NCBI GenBank assembly: GCA_047601745.1
Contig: JASGIS010000001.1
Location: 5,208,001 to 5,272,000 of the forward strand
Reading direction: 5' to 3'
DNA length: 64,000 nt
From: JAKPAM01 sp047601745
GTDB taxonomy: Bacteria; Pseudomonadota; Gammaproteobacteria; Burkholderiales; Burkholderiaceae_E
Positions within the stretch are counted from its first letter, which is position 1; each line of letters starts with the position of its first letter. Below the pieces are notes generated by a model. The model was not told where the DNA came from, made no database searches, and was given only the letters and a program-made list of their open reading frames with translations. A program made the translations under genes and the position numbers. Below, one piece after another: positions 8,268 through 16,915 of the stretch.

Positions 8268-8857
8268 CACGGCATCAGCAGCCGCCGCACGGGTCCGAAG
8301 CTGCGGCGATGGATCTCGCACGGTCCGTGCTCGGCCAGCAGCGTCAGGTGCAGCGCCGTCGGATAGCCCTTGTGCACGTCGAAGCGGAACTGCGGCCACT
8401 GCTGGTGCAGCTCGCGCATCAACGCATCGCGGGCGGTCTTGGCGAGGATCGACGCGGCCGAGATCGCCGGGTCGAGCAGGTCACCGCCGACCAGCGTCCG
8501 GGCTTCGCACGACAGCCCGGGCGGCGCGCGGTTGCCGTCGATGCGCGCCAGCGCCGGCCGCACGGCCAGCGCGTCGACGGCACGGCGCATCGCCAGCATC
8601 GTCGCGTGCAGGATGTTCAGCGAATCGATCTCGTCGACCTGCGCCCAGGCGATCGACCAGCTCAGCGCCTGCTCCTTGATCTGTCGCTGCAGCCGCTCGC
8701 GCTGCAGCGGCGACAGCTTCTTGGAGTCGGTCAGCCCGACGATCGGCCGCGCCGGGTCGAGGATGACGGCGGCCGCGCAGACGGGGCCGGCCAGCGGGCC
8801 GCGCCCGGCCTCGTCGACGCCGCAGACGAGCCGATCGGCAGCGAATCCGGCGTTCAT
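8267..8857 (-). CDS. rnhB: Ribonuclease HII
   Basis: A 196-residue RNase HII, which cuts RNA in RNA-DNA hybrids and at single misincorporated ribonucleotides. The active-site signature DEAGRGPLAGP gives Asp15 and Glu16; Asp107 in ARIDGN and the C-terminal DVHKGYPTALH segment complete the site. Length is normal. Its ATG overlaps the lpxB stop by four bases (ATGA), and its ribosome site GGAGG lies inside the last codons of lpxB. It belongs to the leftward lpx operon, as in many proteobacteria. Confidence 0.95.
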   Translation of the reverse strand: MNAGFAADRLVCGVDEAGRGPLAGPVCAAAVILDPARPIVGLTDSKKLSPLQRERLQRQIKEQALSWSIAWAQVDEIDSLNILHATMLAMRRAVDALAVRPALARIDGNRAPPGLSCEARTLVGGDLLDPAISAASILAKTARDALMRELHQQWPQFRFDVHKGYPTALHLTLLAEHGPCEIHRRSFGPVRRLLMP

Positions 8858-10119
8858 CGCGAACCTCCGGCACCGGCACCGGTATCGGTATCGGCTCGTC
8901 TTCCAGCTTCGGCTCCCGTTCCAGCTTCAGCTCCGGTTCCGGTTCCGGCTCCAGTTCCGGCATCAGTATCAGTGCCGGCCAACGCATCGAGAACTTCGGC
9001 CGCGCGCTGCGCGCAGCCGCGCCGCAGGCTCAGGTGCAGCTCGCCGAAGCGCTCGACGACCCGCGCGCGCTGGGCCGGCGATTCGAGCTGCTCGAGCAGC
9101 GCCGTGCCCATCGCCTCGGGCGTGGCCGCGTGCTGGATGAACTCGGGAACGATCGACTCGTTGCACAGGATGTTCGGCAGCCCGATCCACGGCAGGTAGC
9201 CCTTGCCGCGCATGATCCGGTAATTGAGCCACGCCAGCTTGTAGGCGATCACCATCGGCCGCTTGAACAGCGCGGCCTCGAGCGTGGCGGTGCCGCTGGC
9301 CACCAGCAGCGCCTGGCAGGCGGCCATCGCGTCGTGCGCCTGCCCTTGCATCAGCGTCATCGACAACGACGAGGGCAGCGCCATCGCCGCGAGTTTCTGG
9401 CGCAGCGCCTGGTAGATCGTCTCGTTGGCGGCCGGCAGCACGAAGTGCAGATCGGGCCGGCGCCGGGCCAGCCAGGCGGCGGTCTCGATGAACGGCTCGG
9501 CCAGGTGCGCGATCTCGGACTGGCGGCTGCCCGGCAGCAGGGCGACGATCGTCCGGTCGTCGGGCAGCGCCAGCCGCCGCCGCGCCGCCTCGGCGTCGAC
9601 GTCCAGGTCGATGACGTCGGCCAGCGGATGGCCGACGAAAGTGGCCGGAATGCCGGCTTCGCGGTAGATCGGCTCTTCGAACGGGAACACCAGCAGCATG
9701 TGGTCGACGGCCTTGCGGATCGTGTCGATCCGCTCGCGCCGCCAGGCCCAGATCGACGGGCTGATGAAGTGCGCGACCCGCACGCCGCGCTCGCGCAGCG
9801 CGATCTCGAGGCCGAAGTTGAAATCGGGTGCGTCGACGCCGACGAACAGCCGCGGGTGCCAGGCGATCAGCCGGTCGCGCAGCCGGTTGCGAAGGCGCAG
9901 CAGCCGCGGATAGGCCTTGAGCACGTCGACGAAGCCCATCACCGACAATGCGTCGATCGACCACCACGCATCGAATCCCTGGGCCTGCATCGCCGGACCG
10001 CCGATGCCGCGCGCGTCGACCCGGCGGCGCTCGCGAAGACCGGCCAGCACGGCCCCGGCCAGCAGGTCGCCGGACTTCTCGCCGGCGACCATGCCCAGGC
10101 TCAGGCCGTCGGACGGCAT
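8854..10119 (-). CDS. lpxB: Lipid-A-disaccharide synthase with a low-complexity C-terminal tail
   Basis: LpxB condenses UDP-2,3-diacylglucosamine with 2,3-diacylglucosamine-1-phosphate (lipid X) to the lipid A disaccharide at the inner membrane. The family start reads LSLGMVAGEKSGDLLAGAVL, and FISPSIWAWRRERI and LLPGSRQSEI are typical GT19 segments. From the ATG at 10119 it has 421 residues; family members are usually 380-390. The surplus is a C-terminal tail of Gly, Ala, Thr, Asp and Glu built from hexanucleotide repeats. A TTG at 10125, overlapping the lpxA stop, is an alternative start. It overlaps rnhB by four bases. Confidence 0.93.
   Translation of the reverse strand: MPSDGLSLGMVAGEKSGDLLAGAVLAGLRERRRVDARGIGGPAMQAQGFDAWWSIDALSVMGFVDVLKAYPRLLRLRNRLRDRLIAWHPRLFVGVDAPDFNFGLEIALRERGVRVAHFISPSIWAWRRERIDTIRKAVDHMLLVFPFEEPIYREAGIPATFVGHPLADVIDLDVDAEAARRRLALPDDRTIVALLPGSRQSEIAHLAEPFIETAAWLARRRPDLHFVLPAANETIYQALRQKLAAMALPSSLSMTLMQGQAHDAMAACQALLVASGTATLEAALFKRPMVIAYKLAWLNYRIMRGKGYLPWIGLPNILCNESIVPEFIQHAATPEAMGTALLEQLESPAQRARVVERFGELHLSLRRGCAQRAAEVLDALAGTDTDAGTGAGTGTGAEAGTGAEAGRRADTDTGAGAGGSR
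8860..8985 (-). repeat. Hexanucleotide repeat tract in the lpxB tail
   Basis: On the minus strand, imperfect GGAACC, GGAGCC, GATACC and GGTGCC units repeat in phase with the reading frame and encode a DTDAGTGAGTGTGAEAGTG-like tail. The tract ends at the ribosome site of rnhB. Period six is consistent with slippage followed by point change. Confidence 0.75.
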
Positions 10120-10121
10120 CG

Positions 10122-10925
10122 TCAACGCACGATGCCGCGGGTGACCTGCGCGAGGAATCCGCCGAACAGCGACACGGCCGAGGCCGCGTCGGCCGGGCCG
10201 ACCGAGGCCAGCGCGGCCTCGTCGTCGGCCAGCGCGGCACGCGCCTGCTCAAGCGTCAGGCCGCTGCGGTACAGCGTCTTGTACGCGCGGCGGATCGCAC
10301 CGATCGCCTCGGCGCTGAAGCCGCGGCGGCGCAGGCCCTCGACGTTGATCCCGTGCGCGGCGGCGGTGTTGCCCGACACCATGACGTACGGCGGAATGTC
10401 ATGGAGCACGACCGATCCGACGCCGGTCATCGCGTGCGCGCCGATCTTGCAGAACTGGTGGATCTGCGAGCAGCCGCCCAGGATCACCCAGTCGCCGATG
10501 TGCACGTGGCCGGCCAGGTTCGTCGTGTTCGCGAAGATCGTGTTGCTGCCGACCTGGCAATCGTGCGCGATGTGCACGTACGCCATGATCCAGTTGTCGT
10601 CGCCCACGCGCGTGACGCCGACGTCCTGCGCGGTGCCGCGGTTCAGCGTGCAGAATTCGCGGATCGTGTTGCGGTCGCCGATCTCCAGCGACGTGTCCTC
10701 GCCCGAATACTTCTTGTCCTGCGGGGGCGCGCCGATCGACGCGAACTGGTAGATGCGGTTGTCGCGGCCGATCGTCGTCGGCCCCTCGACGACGACGTGC
10801 GGCCCGATGACGGTGCCGGCGCCGATCCGGACCTTCGGGCCGATCACCGCGTACGCGCCGACCTGAACGGAGTCGGCCAGTTCGGCGGATCGATCGATGA
10901 CCGCCGTCGGATGAATCATCGTCAT
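10122..10925 (-). CDS. lpxA: UDP-N-acetylglucosamine acyltransferase
   Basis: A 267-residue left-handed beta-helix acyltransferase, the first step of lipid A synthesis, moving a 3-hydroxyacyl chain from ACP to UDP-GlcNAc. Hexapeptide repeats run from VGAYAVIGPKVRIG to about residue 190. The catalytic histidine is His121 in AYVHIAHDCQVG. The C-terminal helical domain (GFSAEAIGAIRRAYKTLYR) is intact. The ATG at 10925 is preceded by AAGGGGG at good spacing; a TTG directly upstream is less likely. It follows fabZ with a short gap and leads into lpxB. Confidence 0.95.
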   Translation of the reverse strand: MTMIHPTAVIDRSAELADSVQVGAYAVIGPKVRIGAGTVIGPHVVVEGPTTIGRDNRIYQFASIGAPPQDKKYSGEDTSLEIGDRNTIREFCTLNRGTAQDVGVTRVGDDNWIMAYVHIAHDCQVGSNTIFANTTNLAGHVHIGDWVILGGCSQIHQFCKIGAHAMTGVGSVVLHDIPPYVMVSGNTAAAHGINVEGLRRRGFSAEAIGAIRRAYKTLYRSGLTLEQARAALADDEAALASVGPADAASAVSLFGGFLAQVTRGIVR

Positions 10926-10953
10926 CAATGCCCCCTTGCCGCGTTCGGCGTTC

Positions 10954-11433
10954 TCAGGCGTCCGGCGCCGCGGGCGTCAGGTTGACCGGCTCGACCGCGC
11001 GCAGCGTGCACATCAGCTCGGCCTCGGCGGCGACCTTGCCGTCGACCAGCGCGCGAGCGCTGTACTTCCAGATCGAGCGCGCGCAGCGGATGATCTCGGC
11101 TTCGAGCCGGAGCTGGTCGCCGGGGCCGACCGGGCGCTTGAAACGCGCGCCGTCGATGCCGACGAAGTAGTACAGCGCGCTGCCGTCGGACACCTGGCCC
11201 TGGGTCTGGAACGACAGGATGCCGGCGGCCTGGGCCATCGCTTCGATGATCAGCACCCCGGGCATCACCGGCACGTTCGGGAAGTGTCCCTGGAAGAACG
11301 GTTCGTTGATCGTGACGTTCTTGATCGCGACGATCCGCTTGCCTTTTTCCAGCTCCAGCACGCGGTCGACCAGCAGGAACGGATACCGGTGCGGCAGGTG
11401 TTCGAGAATGGCCCGGATATCGAGCGTGGTCAT
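10954..11433 (-). CDS. fabZ: 3-hydroxyacyl-ACP dehydratase FabZ
   Basis: A 159-residue hot-dog-fold dehydratase of fatty-acid synthesis that removes water from 3-hydroxyacyl-ACP, competing with LpxA and LpxD for the same substrate. The catalytic pair is His50 in NEPFFQGHFP and Glu64 in PGVLIIEAMAQ. The ATG at 11431-11433 overlaps the lpxD stop codon by one base (TGATG), so it is probably translationally coupled; the much longer frame around it is not a gene. Length is slightly above the usual 145-150 because of a short C-terminal extension. Confidence 0.95.
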   Translation of the reverse strand: MTTLDIRAILEHLPHRYPFLLVDRVLELEKGKRIVAIKNVTINEPFFQGHFPNVPVMPGVLIIEAMAQAAGILSFQTQGQVSDGSALYYFVGIDGARFKRPVGPGDQLRLEAEIIRCARSIWKYSARALVDGKVAAEAELMCTLRAVEPVNLTPAAPDA

Positions 11434-12491
11434 CAGCGGTTCCCTGACAGTTTTTCGAGTTTTCTCAGTCGTTGACGCAATTCCGGCAATTGGCGGACCG
11501 TGGCGGCCGCCCGCTCCCACGCGGCATGTTCCATCATCGGGAAGCTGCTCGAATAGGTACCGGGGCTCGTGATCGATCGCGTGACCATCGTCATGCCGGT
11601 GATCGTCACGTCGTCGCAGATCTGCAGGTGGCCGACGATGCCGACGCCGCCGCCGAGCCGGCAGCGCTTGCCGATGACGGCGCTGCCCGAGACGCCGGTG
11701 CAGCCGGCCAGCACCGAGTGCTCGCCGATGCGCACGTTGTGGCCGATCTGGATCAGGTTGTCGAGCTTGCAGCCGTCGCCGATGACCGTGTCGTCGAGCG
11801 CGCCGCGATCGATCGCGCAATTGGAGCCGATCTCGACCTGGTTGCCGACGACGACGCGGCCCAGTTGCGGGATCTTGACCCACCGGCCGGCCTCGGGCGC
11901 GAAGCCGAAGCCGTCCGAACCGATGACGGTGCTCGCGTGCACGAGCACGTCCTCGCCGAGCACGCAGCCGGCGTACAGGCTGACCTGCGCGACCAGGCGC
12001 GAGCGCGCGCCGATGCGCGCGCCGCGGCCGACGAAGCAGCCCGGCCCCAGCCGCACGCCGGCGCCGATCACGGCCTCGGCCTCGACGACGCAGCCCGGGC
12101 CGATCGCGACGCCTTCGCCGAGCTCGGCGTCCGGCGCGACGACGGCGCTCGGATGCACGCCGGCGGGCGGGCTTTCGCGGGTCTCGCGCCAGCCGGCGAT
12201 CCAGCCGGCGACGTGCGCGTAGCACGCGTACGCGTCGTCGACGACGATCAGCGCCGAAGCGGCCGGGATCTCATCGGCCAGCGCGGCGCCGACGAGCACC
12301 GCGCCGGCGCGCGTCGATTCGGCCTGCGCCTTGAACGGTGCGGAGGTCAGGAAACTGAGGTCGTCGGCGCCGGCCGTCGTCAGCGAGGCCAGCCGCCGCA
12401 CGACGCGTTGCGGGTCGCCGCGGGCGATACGCCCGCCGAACCGCCGTACCAGCGCCTGCAGCGTGATCGCCTCGGGCAGTTCGGCACTCAT
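11433..12491 (-). CDS. lpxD: UDP-3-O-(3-hydroxyacyl)glucosamine N-acyltransferase
   Basis: A 352-residue LpxD that adds the second, N-linked hydroxyacyl chain in lipid A synthesis. The N-terminal uridine-binding domain (residues 1-105) precedes a hexapeptide-repeat beta-helix (AVVAPDAELGEGVAIGPG onward). The catalytic histidine, near residue 245, is in LDNLIQIGHNVRIG. A C-terminal helix (RQLPELRQRLRKLEKL) completes the fold. It sits between skp and fabZ in the standard envelope operon. Confidence 0.95.
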   Translation of the reverse strand: MSAELPEAITLQALVRRFGGRIARGDPQRVVRRLASLTTAGADDLSFLTSAPFKAQAESTRAGAVLVGAALADEIPAASALIVVDDAYACYAHVAGWIAGWRETRESPPAGVHPSAVVAPDAELGEGVAIGPGCVVEAEAVIGAGVRLGPGCFVGRGARIGARSRLVAQVSLYAGCVLGEDVLVHASTVIGSDGFGFAPEAGRWVKIPQLGRVVVGNQVEIGSNCAIDRGALDDTVIGDGCKLDNLIQIGHNVRIGEHSVLAGCTGVSGSAVIGKRCRLGGGVGIVGHLQICDDVTITGMTMVTRSITSPGTYSSSFPMMEHAAWERAAATVRQLPELRQRLRKLEKLSGNR

Positions 12492-12555
12492 CGTTCGCTC
12501 CGTTGAGGACCGGCGCGGACCGTCGGCGCACGCGTCGCGCCGGCGTCCGCGACGA

Positions 12556-13125
12556 TCACTTGCCGCTGGACGGCGCCGCCGGCGATGCGCCGGTCGACGT
12601 GCCGTTGCCCAGCGCGCGGATGACCTTGTCGGTAATGTCGATCCGAGGATTGACGAACACCGCCTCGCGAATCACCAGGTCGAGTTTTTCCTGCTCGGCG
12701 ATCTGCTTGATCACGCGCTGGACCTTGTCGAAGATCTGCGCGAGTTCTTCGTTGCGGCGCTGGTTCAGGTCTTCACGCATCTCGCGCTGGCGACGCTGCA
12801 GATCGCGATCCAGGTCGGCGACCTCGCGCTGGCGGCGGGCGCGGTCCGAATCGCTGATGACCGCGTTGTCACGATCGAGTTTCTCGCTGAGCGTCTTCAG
12901 CCGCGCGCCCATGTCCTGCAGGTCCTTGTCGCGCTTGGCGAACTCGGCCTCGATCTTGGCGGAGGCCGCCTTGGCGGGCGCCGCGTCGGTCAGGATCCGA
13001 TCGACGTTGACCACGCCGATCCGAGTCGTCTCGGACTGCGCGTGAACATTGGCGGCGAACATCGCCGAAACCAGGGCAACGGCGGAAAACCACATGCGGG
13101 CCGGACGGCCAAACGAGCTGTTCAT
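12556..13125 (-). CDS. skp: OmpH/Skp-family periplasmic chaperone
   Basis: A 189-residue periplasmic chaperone that holds unfolded outer-membrane proteins on their way to BamA. Residues 1-29 form a signal peptide ending ANVHAQ. The body opens with RIGVVNVDRIL and then forms a long charged coiled coil (RRQREVADLDRDLQRRQREM), the tentacles of the trimer. A 15-residue Ser/Pro/Ala tail closes it. Position between bamA and lpxD is the classic one. Proteins of this family also exist as plain OmpH-like members, so the symbol rests on context. Confidence 0.9.
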   Translation of the reverse strand: MNSSFGRPARMWFSAVALVSAMFAANVHAQSETTRIGVVNVDRILTDAAPAKAASAKIEAEFAKRDKDLQDMGARLKTLSEKLDRDNAVISDSDRARRQREVADLDRDLQRRQREMREDLNQRRNEELAQIFDKVQRVIKQIAEQEKLDLVIREAVFVNPRIDITDKVIRALGNGTSTGASPAAPSSGK

Positions 13126-13238
13126 CCCAATACATCCTCGACGTTTTGGCCTCGCTCCGGAGGCCGATTGGCGTTCGATCCAGGGATCGAACCCGCCATT
13201 TTGTCACAAGCGCCGCATCCGGCGGGCGGCGCCGACGG

Positions 13239-15554
13239 TCAGAAACCGGTACCGATCTGGAACTGCAGGCGCTGGGTCCGGTCTTCGGGTTTGCGCCGGA
13301 TCGGGAAGCCGAGACTGAACTTCATCGGTCCGAACGGCGACAGCCAACTGACGCCGGCACCGACCGCGTAGCGCATCTCGCCCCAGTCGATCGATCCCAG
13401 CGGGTAGACCTGACCGGCGTCGGCGAACACGAACGTGCGGAAGCTGCGATCGTTGCCGGTGCCCGGCAACGGCATCTGCAATTCGACGCTGCCGACGATG
13501 CGCGTCTGGCCGCCTAGCGCGACGTTGTCGACCGGATCGCGATAAGGACCGAGCGACGACGGGTAATAGCCTCGCACCGTGCCGATACCGCCCGCATAGA
13601 AGTTCTTGAACAGCGGGTAATCGCGTCCGCCCCACGCCCGGCCGACGCCCAGGTCGCCGTTGAGCGCGAGGATCACGTCCTTGTTCAGCGGCTTGAACCA
13701 CTGGTGATTGTAGGTGGCGCGCCAGTAGCGCAGTTCGCCGGTCGGCACGGTCGCTTCGATGTTGAAGGTCTGCAGCCGCCCCTGCGTCGGGATGAAGCCG
13801 CTGTCCCGGCTGTCGCGCGTCCAGCCGCCCGATACCAGCAGCGACGTGACCGACTGGCCGAACTTGTTGACGTAGTCGACGTAGCGCTGCGGCGGCGTCG
13901 GGTCGCTGCCGAGCTCGACGCGGTTGTTCTCGACACCGATACCGGCGAACAGCCGGTCGACCTCGGTATAAGGAATGCCGAAGCGCATCGTCGCGCCCAG
14001 CGAGCGGTACTTGTAGTTACCGAGGTTCAGCTCCGACGCGTTGAAGTTGCGCAGGTAGAAATCGAACGAGCGGCTGATGCCGTCCGGCGTGTAATAAGGA
14101 TCGCTGATCGAGACGTTGATCTGGCGGTTCAGGCGGCTGGTGTTGACGTTCAACGCCAGCGACTTGCCGGTGCCCAGGAAGTTCGTCTGGTTGATACCCG
14201 CCGACAGGATCAGTTTCTCGGTCGACGAGATGCCGATGCCCAGCGAGATGTTGCCGGTCGGCTTTTCTTCGATGACGACGTTCAGGTCGACCTGATCGGG
14301 CGCGTCCGCGACCGGACTGTTCTCGATCTGCACGGACTTGAAGTAGCCGAGCCGGTCGATCCGCGAGCGCGACAGCTTGATCCGCTCGGCGTCGTACCAC
14401 GAGTCCTCGAACTGGCGCATCTCGCGCCGGATGACCTCGTCGCGCGTGCGCGAGTTGCCGACGACGTTGATGCGGCGAACGTAGACGCGGCGACCCGGAT
14501 CGACGAGGACGGTGAACGACGCGAGCCCCTGCTCGCGATTGATCTCGGGCACCGCGTTGACGTTGGCGAACGCGTAGCCGAGTTCGCCCAGCCGTTCGGA
14601 GATCCGCTTGGTCGACTCGGACATCCGCTCGCCCGAATAGACGTCGCCCGGCTTGACCAACATCAGCGACGAGAACTCCTGCTCGCGGCCCAGCAGGTTG
14701 CCGCCGAAGCGGATGTCGCTGACCTTGTACTGCCGCCCTTCGTTGACCGACAGCGTCAGCTCGACGTCTTCCTTGTCCGGCGTGATCGACACCTGCGTCG
14801 AATCGATCGAGAACTCCAGGTAGCCGCGATTCAGGTAGAACGAACGCAGCGTCTCGAGGTCGCCCGAGAACTTCTCGCGCGAGTACTGGTCGTTCTTCGT
14901 GTACCAGGTCATCCAGGTCGGCGTCGTCAGCTTGAACTGGTCGAGCAGTTCGGACTCCTTGAACGCCTTGTTGCCGATGATCCGGATCGACGAGATGCGC
15001 GCGGTCTCGCCTTCTTCGATCGCGATCGAGATCGCGACGCGGTTGCGCTCGAGCGGCGTGACCGTCGACGTGACCTTGGCCGCGTACTTGCCGCGCGACA
15101 GGTACTGGCGCTTGATCTCCTGCTCGGCGCGATCGAGGATCGACCGGTCGAAGATCCGCGATTCGCCGAGCCCCTGGTCGCGCAACGCGTTCTTCAGCGT
15201 GTCCTTGTCGAATTCCTTCGAGCCGGTGATGTCGACCGAGGCGACCGCCGGACGCTCTTCGAGATAGACGACCAGCACGTCGCCGTCGACCTCCAGGCGC
15301 ACGTCCTTGAAGAACCCGGTCGCGAACAGGGCTTTGATCGCCTGAGCGGCCTTGTCGTCCGTCATCGTGTCGCCGACCTTGACCGGCAGGTAGCTGAACA
15401 CCGTGCCGGGCTCGGTGCGCTGGATACCTTCGATGCGGATGTCTTTGACGGTGAAGGGACTGAACGCTGCCGCGGCGTGTGCCCACAACAGTGCAGCGAT
15501 GCTGGCCGCTCGCCGCGCCAGCCGAAGATGGCGCTTCGTGCGCAATTCGGGCAT
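13239..15554 (-). CDS. bamA: Outer-membrane protein assembly factor BamA
   Basis: A 771-residue Omp85 protein, the essential core of the complex that inserts beta-barrels. The signal peptide ends WAHAAAAF; the first POTRA domain begins SPFTVKDIRIEGIQRTEPGT, and five POTRA repeats run to about residue 425. The 16-strand barrel follows, with the conserved lid segment VRGYYPSSLGP (VRGF/Y type) and a final C-terminal phenylalanine (FQIGTGF), the barrel-insertion signal. The ATG at 15554 lies two bases from the rseP stop. Confidence 0.96.
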   Translation of the reverse strand: MPELRTKRHLRLARRAASIAALLWAHAAAAFSPFTVKDIRIEGIQRTEPGTVFSYLPVKVGDTMTDDKAAQAIKALFATGFFKDVRLEVDGDVLVVYLEERPAVASVDITGSKEFDKDTLKNALRDQGLGESRIFDRSILDRAEQEIKRQYLSRGKYAAKVTSTVTPLERNRVAISIAIEEGETARISSIRIIGNKAFKESELLDQFKLTTPTWMTWYTKNDQYSREKFSGDLETLRSFYLNRGYLEFSIDSTQVSITPDKEDVELTLSVNEGRQYKVSDIRFGGNLLGREQEFSSLMLVKPGDVYSGERMSESTKRISERLGELGYAFANVNAVPEINREQGLASFTVLVDPGRRVYVRRINVVGNSRTRDEVIRREMRQFEDSWYDAERIKLSRSRIDRLGYFKSVQIENSPVADAPDQVDLNVVIEEKPTGNISLGIGISSTEKLILSAGINQTNFLGTGKSLALNVNTSRLNRQINVSISDPYYTPDGISRSFDFYLRNFNASELNLGNYKYRSLGATMRFGIPYTEVDRLFAGIGVENNRVELGSDPTPPQRYVDYVNKFGQSVTSLLVSGGWTRDSRDSGFIPTQGRLQTFNIEATVPTGELRYWRATYNHQWFKPLNKDVILALNGDLGVGRAWGGRDYPLFKNFYAGGIGTVRGYYPSSLGPYRDPVDNVALGGQTRIVGSVELQMPLPGTGNDRSFRTFVFADAGQVYPLGSIDWGEMRYAVGAGVSWLSPFGPMKFSLGFPIRRKPEDRTQRLQFQIGTGF

Positions 15555-15556
15555 TA

Positions 15557-16915
15557 CTATCCGATCAAGCGGGTGATGTCGTTGAACAAGGCCAGGACCA
15601 TGAGCGCGCCGATGGCCGCCAGTCCAGCCTTTTGAGTGAGGATCATGAAGCGCTCCGATAGCGGTTTTCCCCTAAGCGCTTCGAGGCCGTAATATACCAA
15701 ATGGCCTCCGTCGAGCACCGGAATCGGCAGCAGATTGAGGACACCGAGGCTGATGCTGATCAGCGCCATGGTCGACACGTAGGCGAACCAGCCGATGCGG
15801 GCGCTCTGCCCGACGACGTCGGCGATCGTCACCGGGCCGCTCAGATTGCGCCACGACAGCTCGCCGATCAGCATCCGGCCGAACATCCGCAGCGAGAAAA
15901 CCGACATGTCCCAGGTCTGCGCGACGCTGCGCACGACCGCCTCGCCGGCGCCGTAGCTGACGACGTGCATCGCCACCTGGTTGTTCAGTCCCGCGCCGAT
16001 GCGGCCGATGGTCTTGCCCTGTTCGTCCGGACGGTCCGAGGGCCGGGATTCGGGCGTCAGCGGCACGGACAGATCGGCGTCGCCGCGCAGCACGTCGAGC
16101 ACCAGCGACCGTCCGGGGCTCGAACGGATCAGGTCGATGAACTCGACCGCGCGCCGGATCGGCTTGCCGTCGACGGCAACGATCTGGTCGCCGACCTTCA
16201 GGTCGGCGTGCGCGGCCGGGCTGGCCGGCGCGATGCTGGCGATGCTGACCTTGCCGGTCGCCAGGTCGATTCCCATCGTGTGCAGGAAGTCTTTCTCGAC
16301 CTCACCGGCGGGCAACGACGCCGTCGGCACCTCGACCGAGGTCGGCTGTCCCTGCCGATCGACGTCGAAGCGGATCGGGCGCCGCTCGATGACCCCGTCG
16401 AGCATCCGCAGCCGCACTTCGTTCCACGAGCGGACCGTCCTGCCGTCGACCGCCATCAGACGATCGCCGCCGAGCAGCCCGCTGTGCGCGGCGACCGACT
16501 CGGCGACCGGCGGCGCGATGACCGGCACCGGCTCCTGCACGCCGATCACGTAGACCACCCAGTACAACACGATCGCCAGCAGGAAATTGGCCAGCGGCCC
16601 GGCCGCGACGATCGCCGCCCGCTTGCCGACCGACTGCTGCGTGAACGCGCGCGGCAGATCGCGCGGATCGATCGGCGTCGTCGTCTCGCGCTCGTCGAGC
16701 ATCTTCACGTAGCCGCCGAGCGGAATCGCGCTGATCGCCCATTCGGTCCGGTCCGGGCCGACGTGCCGCGCGAACAGCGTCTTGCCGAAACCGATCGAAA
16801 AACGCAGCACCTTGACGCCGCACCAGCGCGCGACCAGGTAGTGCCCGAGCTCGTGGATGAAGATCAGAATCGTCAGCGCCACGAGGAACGCGACGATCGT
16901 CGATAAAAGATTCAT
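15557..16915 (-). CDS. rseP: RIP zinc metalloprotease (site-2 protease)
   Basis: A 452-residue intramembrane protease. The zinc site HELGH is at residues 21-25 in the first membrane helix, and the third ligand motif NLLPIPVLDGGHL is near the C-terminus. Two periplasmic PDZ segments lie between (around PVIAPPVAESVAAHSGLLGG and VSIASIAPASPAAHADLKVG). In proteobacteria RseP cuts the anti-sigma-E factor RseA and clears signal peptides. The ATG at 16913-16915 overlaps the dxr stop by one base. It is in the usual dxr-rseP-bamA order. Confidence 0.96.
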   Translation of the reverse strand: MNLLSTIVAFLVALTILIFIHELGHYLVARWCGVKVLRFSIGFGKTLFARHVGPDRTEWAISAIPLGGYVKMLDERETTTPIDPRDLPRAFTQQSVGKRAAIVAAGPLANFLLAIVLYWVVYVIGVQEPVPVIAPPVAESVAAHSGLLGGDRLMAVDGRTVRSWNEVRLRMLDGVIERRPIRFDVDRQGQPTSVEVPTASLPAGEVEKDFLHTMGIDLATGKVSIASIAPASPAAHADLKVGDQIVAVDGKPIRRAVEFIDLIRSSPGRSLVLDVLRGDADLSVPLTPESRPSDRPDEQGKTIGRIGAGLNNQVAMHVVSYGAGEAVVRSVAQTWDMSVFSLRMFGRMLIGELSWRNLSGPVTIADVVGQSARIGWFAYVSTMALISISLGVLNLLPIPVLDGGHLVYYGLEALRGKPLSERFMILTQKAGLAAIGALMVLALFNDITRLIG

